Part shown: positions 8,924-17,752 of the stretch, piece after piece
Layout of the letters: the number at the start of each line of letters is the position of its first letter
How positions within the stretch are numbered: the first letter of the stretch is position 1
Assembly (NCBI RefSeq): GCF_920987055.1
Contig: NZ_CAKLBX010000001.1
Location: 713,501 to 777,500 of the forward strand
From: Novosphingobium sp. CECT 9465
GTDB lineage: Bacteria > Pseudomonadota > Alphaproteobacteria > Sphingomonadales > Sphingomonadaceae
Length of the DNA: 64,000 nt
Direction of reading: 5' to 3'
Notes under the pieces: model-generated
The model's database searches: none
Seen by the model: the letters and a program-made list of their open reading frames with translations, nothing else
Told to the model about the DNA's origin: nothing
Translations under genes and position numbers: made by a program

Positions 8924-8994
8924 GACGCGCGCCCTTAGCGGGGAATTTGCGGCGTGTCGATGAAGGGCTGGTCAGTGTGCAAACTTGAGGTTGG

Positions 8995-9157
8995 AAGCCC
9001 ACCCCCAACCCCTCCCGCTTGCGAGAGGGGCGAAGTTTAGGTGTCCTCCCGATTGCGGGAGGGGGGAAGTTTAGGTGCCCTCCCGCTTGCGGGAGGGGGA
9101 GTTACGGTCGGCCCTTCTACTCCCCTCCCGCGGGCGGGAGGGGCTGGGGGTGGGCTT
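8995..9157. repeat. Cluster of CTCCCGC-type palindromes
   Basis: Four imperfect palindromes built on CCCTCCCGC/GCGGGAGGG. The first three are direct repeats of about 38 bases sharing a GAAGTTTAGGTG tail, and the outer ends form a long inverted pair (AAGCCCACCCCCAACCCCTC against its complement at 9134-9157). They fill the serA-hisZ gap. Related palindromes recur at 12251-12327 and 56961-57057, so this is a dispersed REP-like family. Confidence 0.9.
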
Positions 9158-9172
9158 CCGCGCTCCGTCAGA

Positions 9173-10756
9173 TCAGAACTTCAGCGCCTTGACCACGCGG
9201 ACGCCCTTGATGTCGCAAGCGGCCTTGAGCACGTCCTGCGGGACCGGGTTGTCGAGCGAGAGCAGCAGCACCGCTTCGCCACCGGCATCGCGGCGGCCAA
9301 GGTGGAAGGTGCCGATGTTGATGCTGTTTTCACCCAGCAGCGTACCGATGCGGCCGATGAAGCCGGGTGCGTCGGTGTTGACGATGTAGAGCATGTCGCC
9401 ATCGAGATCGGCTTCGATGCCGATGCCGAAGATTTCGACCAGACGCGGCTGGCCGTTGCCGAACAGCGTTCCTGCGACCGAGCGTTCGCCCTGCGACGTG
9501 CCCACGGTGACGCGGACCAGCGTACGGTATTCGCCTTCACGGTCATGGCGCACTTCGCGCACGTCCAGCCCGCGTTCCTTGGCGAGGAACGGCGCGTTGA
9601 CCATGTTCACGGTCTGCGAATACTGCTTCATCAGACCGGCCAGAACCGCTGCGGTGATCGGCTTCTGGTTCAGTTGCGCGGCGGCCCCTTCGACCTCGAT
9701 CGAAATCTTGGTCAGGTTGTCATGCGCCAACTGGCCGACAAGGCTGCCGAGCTTTTCCGCCAGCGCCATGTAAGGCTTCAGCTTGGGCGCTTCCTCTGCC
9801 GAAAGCGACGGCATGTTGAGCGCGTTGGTGACGCCGCCGGTGACGAGGAAATCGGCCATCTGTTCGGCCACCTGCAACGCGACGTTGACTTGCGCTTCGT
9901 TGGTCGAGGCGCCGAGATGCGGGGTGCAGATGAAGTTCGGGGTGCCGAACAGCGGCGATGCCTTGGCCGGTTCCACTTCGAACACGTCGAGCGCGGCGCC
10001 TGCAACCTGTCCCGAATCGAGTGCGTCCTTCAGGGCGGCTTCGTCGATCAGACCGCCGCGCGCGCAGTTGATGATGCGGACGCCCTTCTTTGTCTTGGCG
10101 AGGTTTTCTCTGGAGAGGATATTGCGGGTCTGGTCGGTCAGCGGCGTATGCAGCGTGATGAAATCGGCCTTGGCCAGCAGTGTATCGAGATCGGCCTTTT
10201 CCACGCCCATTTCGATGGCGCGTTCCGGCGTCAGGAATGGATCGAACGCGACGACCTTCATCTTGAGGCCAAGCGCGCGGCTGGCGACGATCGAGCCGAT
10301 ATTGCCCGCGCCGATCAGGCCGAGCGTCTTGCCGGTGACTTCGATGCCCATGAAGCCGTTCTTGGGCCATGTGCCTGCCTGGGTCTGCGCATTGGCTTCG
10401 GGGATCTGGCGGGCGAGGGCAAACATCAGCGCGATGGCGTGTTCGGCGGTGGTGATAGAATTGCCGAACGGAGTGTTCATCACCACCACGCCCTGCGCCG
10501 AAGCTGCTGGAATATCGACATTGTCGACGCCAATGCCGGCGCGGCCGATGACCTTGAGGTTGGTGGCAGCGGCAAGGATTTCCCTGGTCACCTTGGTGGA
10601 CGAACGGATGGCAAGGCCATCGTATGCGCCGATGCGGGCGACCAGCTGTTCCGCGGTTTCGCCGGTGATCACGTCAACATCGCAGCCCATTTCGGTGAAG
10701 ATGCGGGCGGCGTTGGGGTCCATCTTGTCAGAGATGAGAACTTTGGGCTTGGTCAT
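9173..10756 (-). CDS. serA: D-3-phosphoglycerate dehydrogenase
   Basis: 527 codons, the long SerA form. It oxidises 3-phosphoglycerate with NAD+, the first step of serine synthesis. In order: substrate domain with RSSTKVT, NAD-binding GLIGAGNIGSIVA, the catalytic context CARGGLIDE and the catalytic His in TPHLGAST, then an intervening domain and a C-terminal ACT regulatory domain (YIVNTDAPGFIGRIGTLLG) that binds serine in the family. The ATG at 10756 begins the conserved MTKPKVLISDKM; an in-frame start 12 codons earlier lacks support. It follows serC on the same strand after a 186-base repeat-filled gap. Confidence 0.97.
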   Translation of the reverse strand: MTKPKVLISDKMDPNAARIFTEMGCDVDVITGETAEQLVARIGAYDGLAIRSSTKVTREILAAATNLKVIGRAGIGVDNVDIPAASAQGVVVMNTPFGNSITTAEHAIALMFALARQIPEANAQTQAGTWPKNGFMGIEVTGKTLGLIGAGNIGSIVASRALGLKMKVVAFDPFLTPERAIEMGVEKADLDTLLAKADFITLHTPLTDQTRNILSRENLAKTKKGVRIINCARGGLIDEAALKDALDSGQVAGAALDVFEVEPAKASPLFGTPNFICTPHLGASTNEAQVNVALQVAEQMADFLVTGGVTNALNMPSLSAEEAPKLKPYMALAEKLGSLVGQLAHDNLTKISIEVEGAAAQLNQKPITAAVLAGLMKQYSQTVNMVNAPFLAKERGLDVREVRHDREGEYRTLVRVTVGTSQGERSVAGTLFGNGQPRLVEIFGIGIEADLDGDMLYIVNTDAPGFIGRIGTLLGENSINIGTFHLGRRDAGGEAVLLLSLDNPVPQDVLKAACDIKGVRVVKALKF

Positions 10757-10786
10757 GATTCGATCCAGTCCGATGTAAAAAGCAGT

Positions 10787-10877
10787 CGTCATGCTGAACT
10801 TGTTTCAGCATCCATCCGTCGGCAGGAAATGTCGGTGCCGGGGGAGGCATGGACCCTGAAACAAGTTCAGGGTGACG
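10787..10877 (+). repeat. REP-like palindrome doublet, second copy
   Basis: Arms 10787-10815 and 10849-10877 face each other. The right arm is identical over 29 bases to that of the 6704-6793 doublet, and the left arm differs at three positions with compensating changes that keep its own hairpin. It lies between serC and serA, probably within the transcript. Confidence 0.9.
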
Positions 10878-10899
10878 GTTGGTTTCAGGAGGGCTTCGG

Positions 10900-10927
10900 C
10901 GTCATCCCGGATCAAGTCCGGGGTGAC
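10900..10927 (+). repeat. Single REP-like hairpin
   Basis: A stand-alone palindrome in which a CGTCATCCCGGA arm faces a TCCGGGGTGACG arm, 22 bases after the doublet. It belongs to the same general CGTCAT...GTGACG repeat type and lies just past the serC stop, where it could also act on the 3' end of the serC message. Confidence 0.75.
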
Positions 10928-10942
10928 GCAAAGAGATGTGGT

Positions 10943-12082
10943 TTAGGCAGCAGCCAGTTCGGCCTGAACCGTCGCGTATGCCCAATCGAGCCACGGGCCG
11001 AGGTCAGTGATGTCTTCGGCGTTGACGGTCGCTCCGCACCAGATGCGCAAGCCTGCGGGGGCATCGCGGTATCCGGCGATGTCGTAGGCCGCATCCTGCT
11101 TTTCGAGCAGGGCAGCGAACTTCTTGATGAAGTCTGCATCCGCCCCTTCGACCGAGAGGCAGACCGAAGTCTTCGACCGGGTTGCTTCATCGGCGCAGAG
11201 GTGCGCAAGCCACGAGCGCTCTTCGACGATCTTGTCCAGCGCAGCCGCATTGGCATCGCTGCGCGCCTTGAGGCCTTCGAGACCGCCCAGATCCTTCGCC
11301 CATTCGAGCGCGAAGATCGCGTCTTCGACGGCGAGCATCGAAGGGGTGTTGATCGTTTCGCCCTTGAACACGCCTTCGGCCAGCTTGCCCTTGGACACAA
11401 GACGGAACACCTTGGGGAGCGGCCATGCCGGGGTGTAGGTTTCCAGCCGTTCGACGGCGCGGGGGCCGAGGATCAGAACGCCATGGCCACCCTCGCCGCC
11501 CAGGACCTTCTGCCAGGAGAAGGTGGCGACGTCGATCTTCGACCAGTCGATGTCGTAAGCGAAGACGGCCGAGGTGGCGTCTGCGAACGAAAGACCCTCG
11601 CGGTCGGCCGGGATGAAGTCGGCGCTGGGAACGCGGACGCCGGACGTGGTGCCGTTCCACGTGAACAGCACGTCGTTCGACCAGTCGATCTGCGACAGGT
11701 CTGGAATCTGGCCATAATCGGCGCGCAGGACCGTGGGATCGAGCTTGAGCTGCTTGGCAGTATCGGTCACCCAGCCCTCACCGAACGATTCCCAGGCCAG
11801 GGTGGTGACGGGGCGGGCGCCCAGCATCGTCCACATCGCCATTTCGAAAGCGCCGGTATCAGACCCCGGAACGATGCCGATGCGGTGCGTATCGGGCAGC
11901 TGCAGCACTTCGCGCATCAGGTCGATGCTGTACTGAAGACGCGTCTTGCCGATCTTGGCGCGGTGTGACCGGCCCAGCGATTCGGAGCTAAGCTTTTCGG
12001 GAGAATATCCGGGCGGCTTTGCGCAGGGACCGGACGAGAAGAACGGGCGCGCAGGCTTGCGAGCCGGAATAGCAACAGACAT
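10943..12082 (-). CDS. serC: Phosphoserine aminotransferase
   Basis: 379 codons. SerC transaminates 3-phosphohydroxypyruvate to phosphoserine with PLP and also serves pyridoxine synthesis. The PLP lysine lies in ATFSWQKVLGGEGGHG, and the N-terminal FFSSGPCAKPPGYS matches the family's alphaproteobacterial branch. AAGGAG lies 8 bases before the ATG at 12082, which fixes this start over the longer frame reaching 12208. The Shine-Dalgarno site is part of a hairpin (see the leader feature), so translation initiation is probably regulated. Confidence 0.96.
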   Translation of the reverse strand: MSVAIPARKPARPFFSSGPCAKPPGYSPEKLSSESLGRSHRAKIGKTRLQYSIDLMREVLQLPDTHRIGIVPGSDTGAFEMAMWTMLGARPVTTLAWESFGEGWVTDTAKQLKLDPTVLRADYGQIPDLSQIDWSNDVLFTWNGTTSGVRVPSADFIPADREGLSFADATSAVFAYDIDWSKIDVATFSWQKVLGGEGGHGVLILGPRAVERLETYTPAWPLPKVFRLVSKGKLAEGVFKGETINTPSMLAVEDAIFALEWAKDLGGLEGLKARSDANAAALDKIVEERSWLAHLCADEATRSKTSVCLSVEGADADFIKKFAALLEKQDAAYDIAGYRDAPAGLRIWCGATVNAEDITDLGPWLDWAYATVQAELAAA

Positions 12083-12130
12083 GTAGTCTCTCCTTACAGA
12101 GAGCACGCGCGGCGTTGGGACCGCGTGGCC
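12083..12130 (-). promoter_or_regulatory. Candidate serC leader RNA (stem over the ribosome-binding site)
   Basis: On the minus strand two consecutive stems precede serC: CACGCG / CGCGTG (12104-12127) and CTCTC / GAGAG (12088-12103). The second stem's 3' arm contains the AAGGAG Shine-Dalgarno of serC. A conserved alphaproteobacterial serC leader motif whose last stem overlaps the serC ribosome-binding site is known in Rfam; position and architecture fit, but I compared from memory only. Confidence 0.6.
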
Positions 12131-12250
12131 CGCTGGCCCCTCTAGAGACGCGGCGGGGATTGTCAATCGCGATCGGTAGTGTGCGTTGGGGATGCGGCGG
12201 ATGCCCACCCCACTGCGACTAAATTCGCCTACGGCTCATTAAGTCTCGCG

Positions 12251-12327
12251 GCCCTCCCGCCCGCGGGAGGGCGAAGTAAGGCATTTCTTCCCCCCTCCCG
12301 CAGGCGGGAGGGGCCGGGGGTGGGCTT
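12251..12327. repeat. Two CTCCCGC-type palindromes
   Basis: GCCCTCCCGC facing GCGGGAGGGC at 12251-12272, and a second at 12291-12313 followed by GGCCGGGGGTGGGCTTTC. Same family as 8995-9157. Placed between the serC leader and the 3' end of the TlpA-like gene. Confidence 0.9.
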
Positions 12328-12331
12328 TCTT

Positions 12332-12925
12332 TTACTTTCCAACCGTCTCCGACAGCATTGCGGCAGTGCGTGGGCTGCACCAATTATGCGCGCCGATCAT
12401 CCGCCACACTTCCTTGCCCTGAGAATCGTAAAGGACAGTCGTTGGCAGCATTCCGGTTTCATAATGAAAACCGAGATTGTTGTCCGGATCGAGCCACGGT
12501 TCCAATTTAGCGAATTTCCGCTCTGTATAGAATGCGGCGACTTTATCGGCACCGGCCATGTCCTGCGAAACGGTCAGCACGCGAAGCTTATCGGCATAGT
12601 CCACCCCCAGTTTATCGAGAACAGGCATTTCCAGAACACAGGGGCCACACCACGTTGCCCAAAGGTTCACCAGTAATGGTTTTCCTTTCAGATCTCGTAG
12701 TCGAAGCGATTTCTTCGACGGATCGGTCACAGTGAAATCCGGTATCTCGGCCCCTCGCGATGAGATGTCGAATTCCCCGGTGAGCGAACTCACGCCATCA
12801 GATTCACAGGGGTTGGTGCTGCTCTGCGGTTGCGCGTCGGGGGCGGCTTGCCTATCGCACCCGGCAACGGCTAGCGCCGCCAGCAGGACCAGCAATTTGG
12901 GCGAATGGACGGATATGAGCGGCAA
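12332..12925 (-). CDS. TlpA-like thiol-disulfide oxidoreductase lipoprotein
   Basis: 197 codons. A thioredoxin-fold domain with the redox motif WCGPC in [15 protein letters not shown], the cis-proline [10 protein letters not shown], and an N-terminal lipoprotein signal ending LAALAVAGC. Family members reduce or assemble periplasmic proteins such as cytochromes c. There is no ATG in a sensible place: the likeliest start is TTG at 12925, with GGAG 6 bases upstream, giving [22 protein letters not shown]. That start lies inside the first codons of argH on the opposite strand, so the two genes are head to head with no intergenic DNA. Confidence 0.85.
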   Translation of the reverse strand: MPLISVHSPKLLVLLAALAVAGCDRQAAPDAQPQSSTNPCESDGVSSLTGEFDISSRGAEIPDFTVTDPSKKSLRLRDLKGKPLLVNLWATWCGPCVLEMPVLDKLGVDYADKLRVLTVSQDMAGADKVAAFYTERKFAKLEPWLDPDNNLGFHYETGMLPTTVLYDSQGKEVWRMIGAHNWCSPRTAAMLSETVGK

Positions 12926-14324
12926 TTCAGGCTCCAACCAGATGTGGGGCGGGCGTTTCGCAAACGGCCCTTCGGCCATCATGCGCGAGATTAACGCCTC
13001 GATTCCCTTCGACAAGGCGCTGTGGAGGCAAGATATCGCCGCGTCAAAGGCCCATGTGGACATGCTGGCGGTGCAGGGCATCGTCACGCACGATGATGCG
13101 GCGCAGATTGCGGGCGGTCTGGACAGGGTTGCCGCCGAATACGAGGCCGATGGAGTCCCTGAAAACTGGGACCTGGAAGACATTCACATGACCACCGAAA
13201 GCCGCCTTGCCGAACTGATCGGCCCGGTGGCAGGCCGCCTCCACACCGCGCGCAGCCGCAACGATCAGGTGGCGACCGACTTCCGCCTGTGGGTGCGCGA
13301 TGCGATGGATCAGGCCGAACTGGGGCTGAAGCAGTTGCAGGTCGCGCTGGTTGGCCGGGCGGGCGAACATGCCGATTCGATCATGCCGGGCTTCACTCAC
13401 CTGCAAACCGCGCAGCCGGTGACGCTGGGGCATCACCTGATGGCCTATTACGAAATGGCCGGGCGGGACCGGTCGCGCTTTGCCGATGCGCGTGTGCGCA
13501 TGAACCGCAGCCCGCTGGGTGCTGCGGCTCTGGCAGGCACCGGCTTTCCCATCGACCGCTTCCGCACCGCCGAAGCGCTGGGCTTCGATGGCCCGACCGA
13601 CAACAGCCTCGATTCGGTATCCGACCGCGATTTCGCGCTCGATTACCTGATGGCCGCTGCGCAATGTTCGCTGCACTTGTCGCGTCTGGCCGAAGAGTTC
13701 ATCATCTGGGCAAGCCAGCCTTTCGGTTTCGTGACGCTGCCTGACAGCCTTTCGACCGGCAGCTCGATCATGCCGCAGAAGAAGAACCCCGATGCCGCCG
13801 AACTGGTACGCGGGCATTCGGGGCGTATCGTCGGCTGCCTGACCAGCCTGATGATCACGATGAAAGGCCTGCCGCTCGCCTATTCGAAGGACATGCAGGA
13901 CGACAAGCCGCCGGTGTTCGAAGCCGCCTCGCTGCTCGCGCTGTCGATCGCCGCGATGACCGGCATGGTGGCCGAGGCCAGGTTCCGTACCGAGCGGATG
14001 CGCGCCGCCGCAGAGCTGGGCTATGCCACCGCCACCGATCTGGCCGACTGGCTGGTGCGGCAGGCCAACATCCCGTTCCGCGAGGCGCATCACATCACCG
14101 GCAGTGCCGTAAAGCTGGCCGAAAGCCGGGGCGTTGCGCTCGATCAATTGCCGCTGGGCGACCTTCAGGCCATCGACGCGCGCATCGATGATCGCGTCTA
14201 TGCCGCGCTCTCGGTCGACGCCAGCGTTGCCTCGCGCGCCAGCCATGGCGGAACCGCGCCGAACGAGGTAAGGAAGCGCGTGGCCGAAGCGCGCGTGGCG
14301 CTGGGGCTGGAGGAAACGGCTTGA
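12915..14324 (+). CDS. argH: Argininosuccinate lyase
   Basis: 469 codons. It cleaves argininosuccinate to arginine and fumarate, the last step of arginine synthesis. The fumarase/aspartase-superfamily signature [12 protein letters not shown] is intact, as are the N-terminal MWGGRF and the [13 protein letters not shown] loop. The ATG at 12915 is chosen over an upstream in-frame start because the protein family begins just before MWGGRF. It leads an argH-lptM-lysA run with overlapping or closely spaced genes, an arrangement seen across proteobacteria. Confidence 0.97.
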   Translation: MSGNSGSNQMWGGRFANGPSAIMREINASIPFDKALWRQDIAASKAHVDMLAVQGIVTHDDAAQIAGGLDRVAAEYEADGVPENWDLEDIHMTTESRLAELIGPVAGRLHTARSRNDQVATDFRLWVRDAMDQAELGLKQLQVALVGRAGEHADSIMPGFTHLQTAQPVTLGHHLMAYYEMAGRDRSRFADARVRMNRSPLGAAALAGTGFPIDRFRTAEALGFDGPTDNSLDSVSDRDFALDYLMAAAQCSLHLSRLAEEFIIWASQPFGFVTLPDSLSTGSSIMPQKKNPDAAELVRGHSGRIVGCLTSLMITMKGLPLAYSKDMQDDKPPVFEAASLLALSIAAMTGMVAEARFRTERMRAAAELGYATATDLADWLVRQANIPFREAHHITGSAVKLAESRGVALDQLPLGDLQAIDARIDDRVYAALSVDASVASRASHGGTAPNEVRKRVAEARVALGLEETA

Positions 14325-14572
14325 GCGTCTCGCGCACATCCTTGCTGGCCATTGTGGGCGCGCTCGCGCTCGCAGGCTGCGGCAATCGCGCCGAGCTGAA
14401 GCTGGCCCCCGATCAGCGCACCCCGCCGATCCCCTATGGCCGCGAGGTTCAGCCTGGCGCGGACGACCTGCTCAAACCCCCCGCGCAGGCTGCCCCTGCG
14501 CGCAATGTCGAGCCGCGTCGCCGCTCGCAGGATCGCGAAGACGATCCTTTCGACCTGCCTCCCGAAAACTGA
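14321..14572 (+). CDS. lptM: LptM-like small lipoprotein
   Basis: 83 codons starting at TTG 14321, overlapping the argH stop by 4 bases (TTGA). The signal [14 protein letters not shown] places the lipidated cysteine at residue 20. The remainder is short, proline-rich and charged ([16 protein letters not shown]). Its position between argH and lysA and its length fit LptM (formerly YifL-like), the lipoprotein that helps mature the LptD LPS translocon; the symbol rests on context, since the mature part is poorly conserved. Confidence 0.75.
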   Translation: MSVSRTSLLAIVGALALAGCGNRAELKLAPDQRTPPIPYGREVQPGADDLLKPPAQAAPARNVEPRRRSQDREDDPFDLPPEN

Positions 14573-14582
14573 GAATTTTCCG

Positions 14583-15842
14583 ATGGACCATTTTGATCTG
14601 AACGCCGGCGTCCTGCATGCCGAAGACGTGCCTTTGCCCGCGATTGCCGCTGCAGTGGGCACCCCCGTCTATGTCTATTCGCGCGCCACGCTCACCCGCC
14701 ATGCGCGCGTATTCCGTGATGCGCTGGGCATCCTGCCCGCCGTGAAGATCGCCTTCGCGGTCAAGTCCAACCCCAATTTGTCGGTGCTGAAGGTGCTGGC
14801 GGCCGAGGGATATGGCGCAGATGTCGTCTCCGGCGGCGAAATGGAACGCGCGCTGGCCGCAGGCATGAAGCCCGATGGCATCGTGTTTTCAGGCGTCGGC
14901 AAGACAGAAGCCGAAATGCGCCGGGGGATCGAAGCCGGGATCGGCCAGTTCAACCTCGAAAGCGAAGAAGAAGGGCTGGAACTGGCCGAAATCGCCGCTT
15001 CGATGGGTAAGGTCGCCTCGGCTGCGCTGCGGGTAAACCCCGATGTCGATGCAGGCACCCACGGCAAGATTTCCACCGGCAAGGCAGAAAACAAGTTCGG
15101 TGTGCCGTTTGATCGCGCCGCCGCCATCTACGCGCGCCTTGCGCAAACGCCGGGCCTCAACATGCGCGGGCTGGCACTGCACATCGGCAGCCAGTTGTCC
15201 TCGCTCGATCCGCTCGAAGCCGCGTTCATCAAGGTTGGTGGGCTGATGCAGACGATCCGCGCGGGCGGCCACGCGGTAACGCATATGGACCTCGGCGGCG
15301 GCGTGGGCGTGCCCTACAAGGCGGGCGAAGTGTTCCCGCAACCCGCCGAATATGCCGCGATGGTAGCCAAAGTCACCGCCGATTGGGGCGTCACGCTGAT
15401 GTTCGAACCGGGCCGCGTGATCACCGGCAACACCGGCGTGCTGGTAACGCAGGTGATCCGCGTGAAGGAAGGTGCGGGCGCTCCCTGGGTCGTCGTCGAT
15501 GCCGCGATGAACGATCTGGCGCGGCCTGCGCTCTACGATGCCTGGCACGATTTCGTTGCGGTTGAACCGAAGGGCGAGACGTTTGTCGCCAACATCGTCG
15601 GCCCGATCTGCGAAAGTTCGGACACCTTCGCGATGGGGCGTACCATCGATACCGTCGCGCGCGGCGATCTGGCGGTGTTCCGCACCGCCGGGGCCTATGG
15701 CGCGACGATGGCCAACACCTACAACTCGCGGCCCTTGGTGCCCGAAGTGATGGTCGATGGCGCGCAGTGGGCGGTGGTGGCCGACCGCATCGACCCCGCC
15801 ACGATCCTTGCGGCAGAGAAACTGCCGGACTGGCTCGCCTGA
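14583..15842 (+). CDS. lysA: Diaminopimelate decarboxylase
   Basis: 419 codons. A PLP enzyme that decarboxylates meso-diaminopimelate to lysine. The PLP lysine is K61 in AFAVKSNPN, followed by the barrel motifs LHIGSQ and DLGGGVGVPY, the EPGR phosphate-binding loop, and the C-terminal CESSDTFA that supplies the active-site cysteine from the partner subunit. The ATG at 14583 is the natural start; a longer frame back to 14436 would overlap lptM. Third gene of the argH-lptM-lysA run. Confidence 0.97.
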   Translation: MDHFDLNAGVLHAEDVPLPAIAAAVGTPVYVYSRATLTRHARVFRDALGILPAVKIAFAVKSNPNLSVLKVLAAEGYGADVVSGGEMERALAAGMKPDGIVFSGVGKTEAEMRRGIEAGIGQFNLESEEEGLELAEIAASMGKVASAALRVNPDVDAGTHGKISTGKAENKFGVPFDRAAAIYARLAQTPGLNMRGLALHIGSQLSSLDPLEAAFIKVGGLMQTIRAGGHAVTHMDLGGGVGVPYKAGEVFPQPAEYAAMVAKVTADWGVTLMFEPGRVITGNTGVLVTQVIRVKEGAGAPWVVVDAAMNDLARPALYDAWHDFVAVEPKGETFVANIVGPICESSDTFAMGRTIDTVARGDLAVFRTAGAYGATMANTYNSRPLVPEVMVDGAQWAVVADRIDPATILAAEKLPDWLA

Positions 15843-15860
15843 TGCGAGGGCGCACGGGAA

Positions 15861-15939
15861 TGCTTCGACAAGCTCAGCATGAGCGGGTTTGGGAGGGAAC
15901 GCTCACCCTGTCCCCGCTCGTCCTGAGCCTGTCGAAGGA
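15861..15939. repeat. Inverted pair of TTCGACA/TGTCGAA repeats
   Basis: TGCTTCGACAAGCTCAGCAT... at 15861-15886 faces CGCTCGTCCTGAGCCTGTCG... at 15915-15939. The arms are complementary over most of their length. It fills the lysA to siroheme-gene gap and is another REP-like doublet type. Confidence 0.8.
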
Positions 15940-15954
15940 CGCTGGCGCAACCTT

Positions 15955-16734
15955 ATGACCCTCCACAGCCTCCCCCTCTTTCACCGCATCGCGGGCCAGC
16001 CGGTCATTCTGCTGGGCGAGGGGGATGCAGCAAAGGCCAAGCAGCGCCTGATCGAACGCGCGGGCGGCAAGATCGTGCGCGACATGGCCGAAGGCATCGA
16101 CGCGGGCGCGCGCCTCGCCTTCATCGCGCATGACAATCCCGACATGGCGCAAGGCGACGCCATCCGTCTGCGCTGCGCGGGCCTGCTGGTCAACGTGGTC
16201 GACCGGTCCGAACTGTGCGATTTCACCACGCCTTCGATCCTTGACCGCGACCCCGTGCTGATTGCGGTGGGCACAGGCGGCGCATCGGCGGGGTTGGCGA
16301 AGATCCTGCGGTTGCGGCTTGAGCGTTTGTTGCCGCAAGGACTGGGGGCGCTCACCAAAGCGTTGGAAGATGCCCGTGAAGGCATGCGGGCGCGGTGGGC
16401 GTCTGTCGCTGATCGCCGCCGCGCGTTGGATGCCGCGCTGGACGAGAGTGGAGAACTTGACCTGTTCCGTGCTGGCAGTGAGGCGAAGGTCCGCGACTGG
16501 CTCACGTCTGGCGCGGAAGGGCAGTCCGGGCGGTTCGAGATCGTGTTGATCTCGAACGACCCCGAAGACCTGACCCTGCGCGCTGCGCGCCTGCTGGGGC
16601 AGGCGGATGTAGTGGTGTATGATGCTGGCGTAGCGGCGGAGATTTTGTCGCGCGCGAGGGCCGATGCGGTGCGGGTGCTGGCGGAGGGTGAGGTGCCTGA
16701 GGGCGGGATTGTGGTTGTGCTGCGGTTGGGGTGA
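15955..16734 (+). CDS. Siroheme synthase-like protein with truncated SUMT tail
   Basis: 259 codons. The first 200 residues match the CysG N-terminal module (precorrin-2 dehydrogenase and sirohydrochlorin ferrochelatase): HRIAGQPVILLGEGDAAKAK as dinucleotide-binding start, LLVNVVDRSELCDF, and a VGTGGASAGLAKILRLRLE segment. CysG-type enzymes convert precorrin-2 to siroheme for sulfite and nitrite reductases. The last 60 residues (DPEDLTLRAARLLGQADVVV, YDAGVAAEILSRARADAVRV) align with only the beginning of a uroporphyrin-III methyltransferase domain, and the SAM-binding GAGPGDP is replaced by ISNDPED. This tail is therefore a non-catalytic remnant. Confidence 0.8.
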   Translation: MTLHSLPLFHRIAGQPVILLGEGDAAKAKQRLIERAGGKIVRDMAEGIDAGARLAFIAHDNPDMAQGDAIRLRCAGLLVNVVDRSELCDFTTPSILDRDPVLIAVGTGGASAGLAKILRLRLERLLPQGLGALTKALEDAREGMRARWASVADRRRALDAALDESGELDLFRAGSEAKVRDWLTSGAEGQSGRFEIVLISNDPEDLTLRAARLLGQADVVVYDAGVAAEILSRARADAVRVLAEGEVPEGGIVVVLRLG

Positions 16735-16794
16735 TCTCAGTCCGTCTGTTTACCCCCATCGTCATCCCAGGTCACGTCCGCGACGACGGTGGTG

Positions 16795-17703
16795 CTACCC
16801 CTTCATCGCCGCCTGCAATTGCCCGATAATCACTTGCGCCTGTTCCGGGCCTGAGCGCGGGACGAAATCGTCCGTGCGGTCGGTGATCCTGTTCCAGTGG
16901 GCGGCGAAGCCTTCGACGGACTGGTCGTCCGGTGGCAGCAGCACGCCTTTGTTCATCGTCACCCAAGCCGAGTGATAGCCGCCACCGCCCGCGCCGATGA
17001 TGGCGTTGGTGGGGGCATCTTCGGAGACGAGGAACAGGGCGGCGGGGACGACGGATTCCGGGTTGAACAGCTTGAAGGCTTCTTCGGGGAAGATATCCTC
17101 GGTCATCCGCGTGGCGGCGACGGGGGCGAGGGAGTTGACCCTGATGTTGTTTTTCGCGCCTTCGAGGTAGAGCGTCTTGGCGAGGCCTGCGACGCCGAGC
17201 TTGGCCGCGCCATAGTTCGCCTGCCCAAAATTGCCGAACAGGCCGGAGGAGGACGCGGTCATCAGGATGCGGCCGTAATTCTGTTCGCGCATCGTGTCCC
17301 AGCATGCCTTTGTGGCAAAGGCCGAGCCGATGAGGTGGACGCGCACGACCATTTCAAAGTCGGCGGGGTCCATCTTGGTAAAGCTCTTGTCGCGCAGGAT
17401 GCCCGCGTTGTTGATCAGCACGTGGACGCCGCCCCAGCGCTCTTTGGCGCGGGCGACCATCTCGGCCATCTGATCGTATTCGCTGACCGAGCCGCCATTG
17501 GGCATGGCTTCGCCGCCCATGGCTTCGATTTCCTCGACCACTTTCAGTGCCGCGTCGGAATGCCCGCTGCCATCGCGTGACGCGCCAAGGTCATTGACCA
17601 CGACCTTCGCGCCGCGCTTTGCCAGTTCCAGCGCATAGGCACGGCCCAACCCGCCGCCAGCGCCGGTGACAATCGCCACGCGGCCTTCGAAGGAAATGCT
17701 CAT
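16795..17703 (-). CDS. SDR family oxidoreductase (MFE-2/HSD17B4-like 3-hydroxyacyl-CoA dehydrogenase domain)
   Basis: 302 codons. A classical short-chain dehydrogenase with the nucleotide motif GAGGGLGRAYA at the N-terminus, NNAG, and the catalytic YGAAK. The extended C-terminus (GGGYHSAWVTMNKG and about 50 residues beyond) and the opening FEGRVAIVTGAGGGLGRAYA are characteristic of the dehydrogenase domain of peroxisomal multifunctional enzyme type 2, so a role with acyl-CoA or steroid substrates is likely. Substrate not provable. It lies downstream of ilvE on the same strand with a 49-base gap. Confidence 0.85.
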   Translation of the reverse strand: MSISFEGRVAIVTGAGGGLGRAYALELAKRGAKVVVNDLGASRDGSGHSDAALKVVEEIEAMGGEAMPNGGSVSEYDQMAEMVARAKERWGGVHVLINNAGILRDKSFTKMDPADFEMVVRVHLIGSAFATKACWDTMREQNYGRILMTASSSGLFGNFGQANYGAAKLGVAGLAKTLYLEGAKNNIRVNSLAPVAATRMTEDIFPEEAFKLFNPESVVPAALFLVSEDAPTNAIIGAGGGGYHSAWVTMNKGVLLPPDDQSVEGFAAHWNRITDRTDDFVPRSGPEQAQVIIGQLQAAMKG

Positions 17704-17752
17704 GTCCGGTCACTCCATTCGTATGCCGCGGCGCTTTAGCATAAATGCGAAG

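Noticed and set aside
8995..9157. Regularly spaced repeats resembling a tiny CRISPR array
   Set aside because: Each repeat is itself a palindrome with no unique spacers of constant length, no leader and no cas genes; the same palindromes occur at other intergenic sites.
9041..11968. 975-codon open frame on the plus strand across serA and serC
   Set aside because: It is antisense to two unmistakable enzymes, starts in palindromic repeats and has the composition of a reverse-frame shadow in high-GC DNA.
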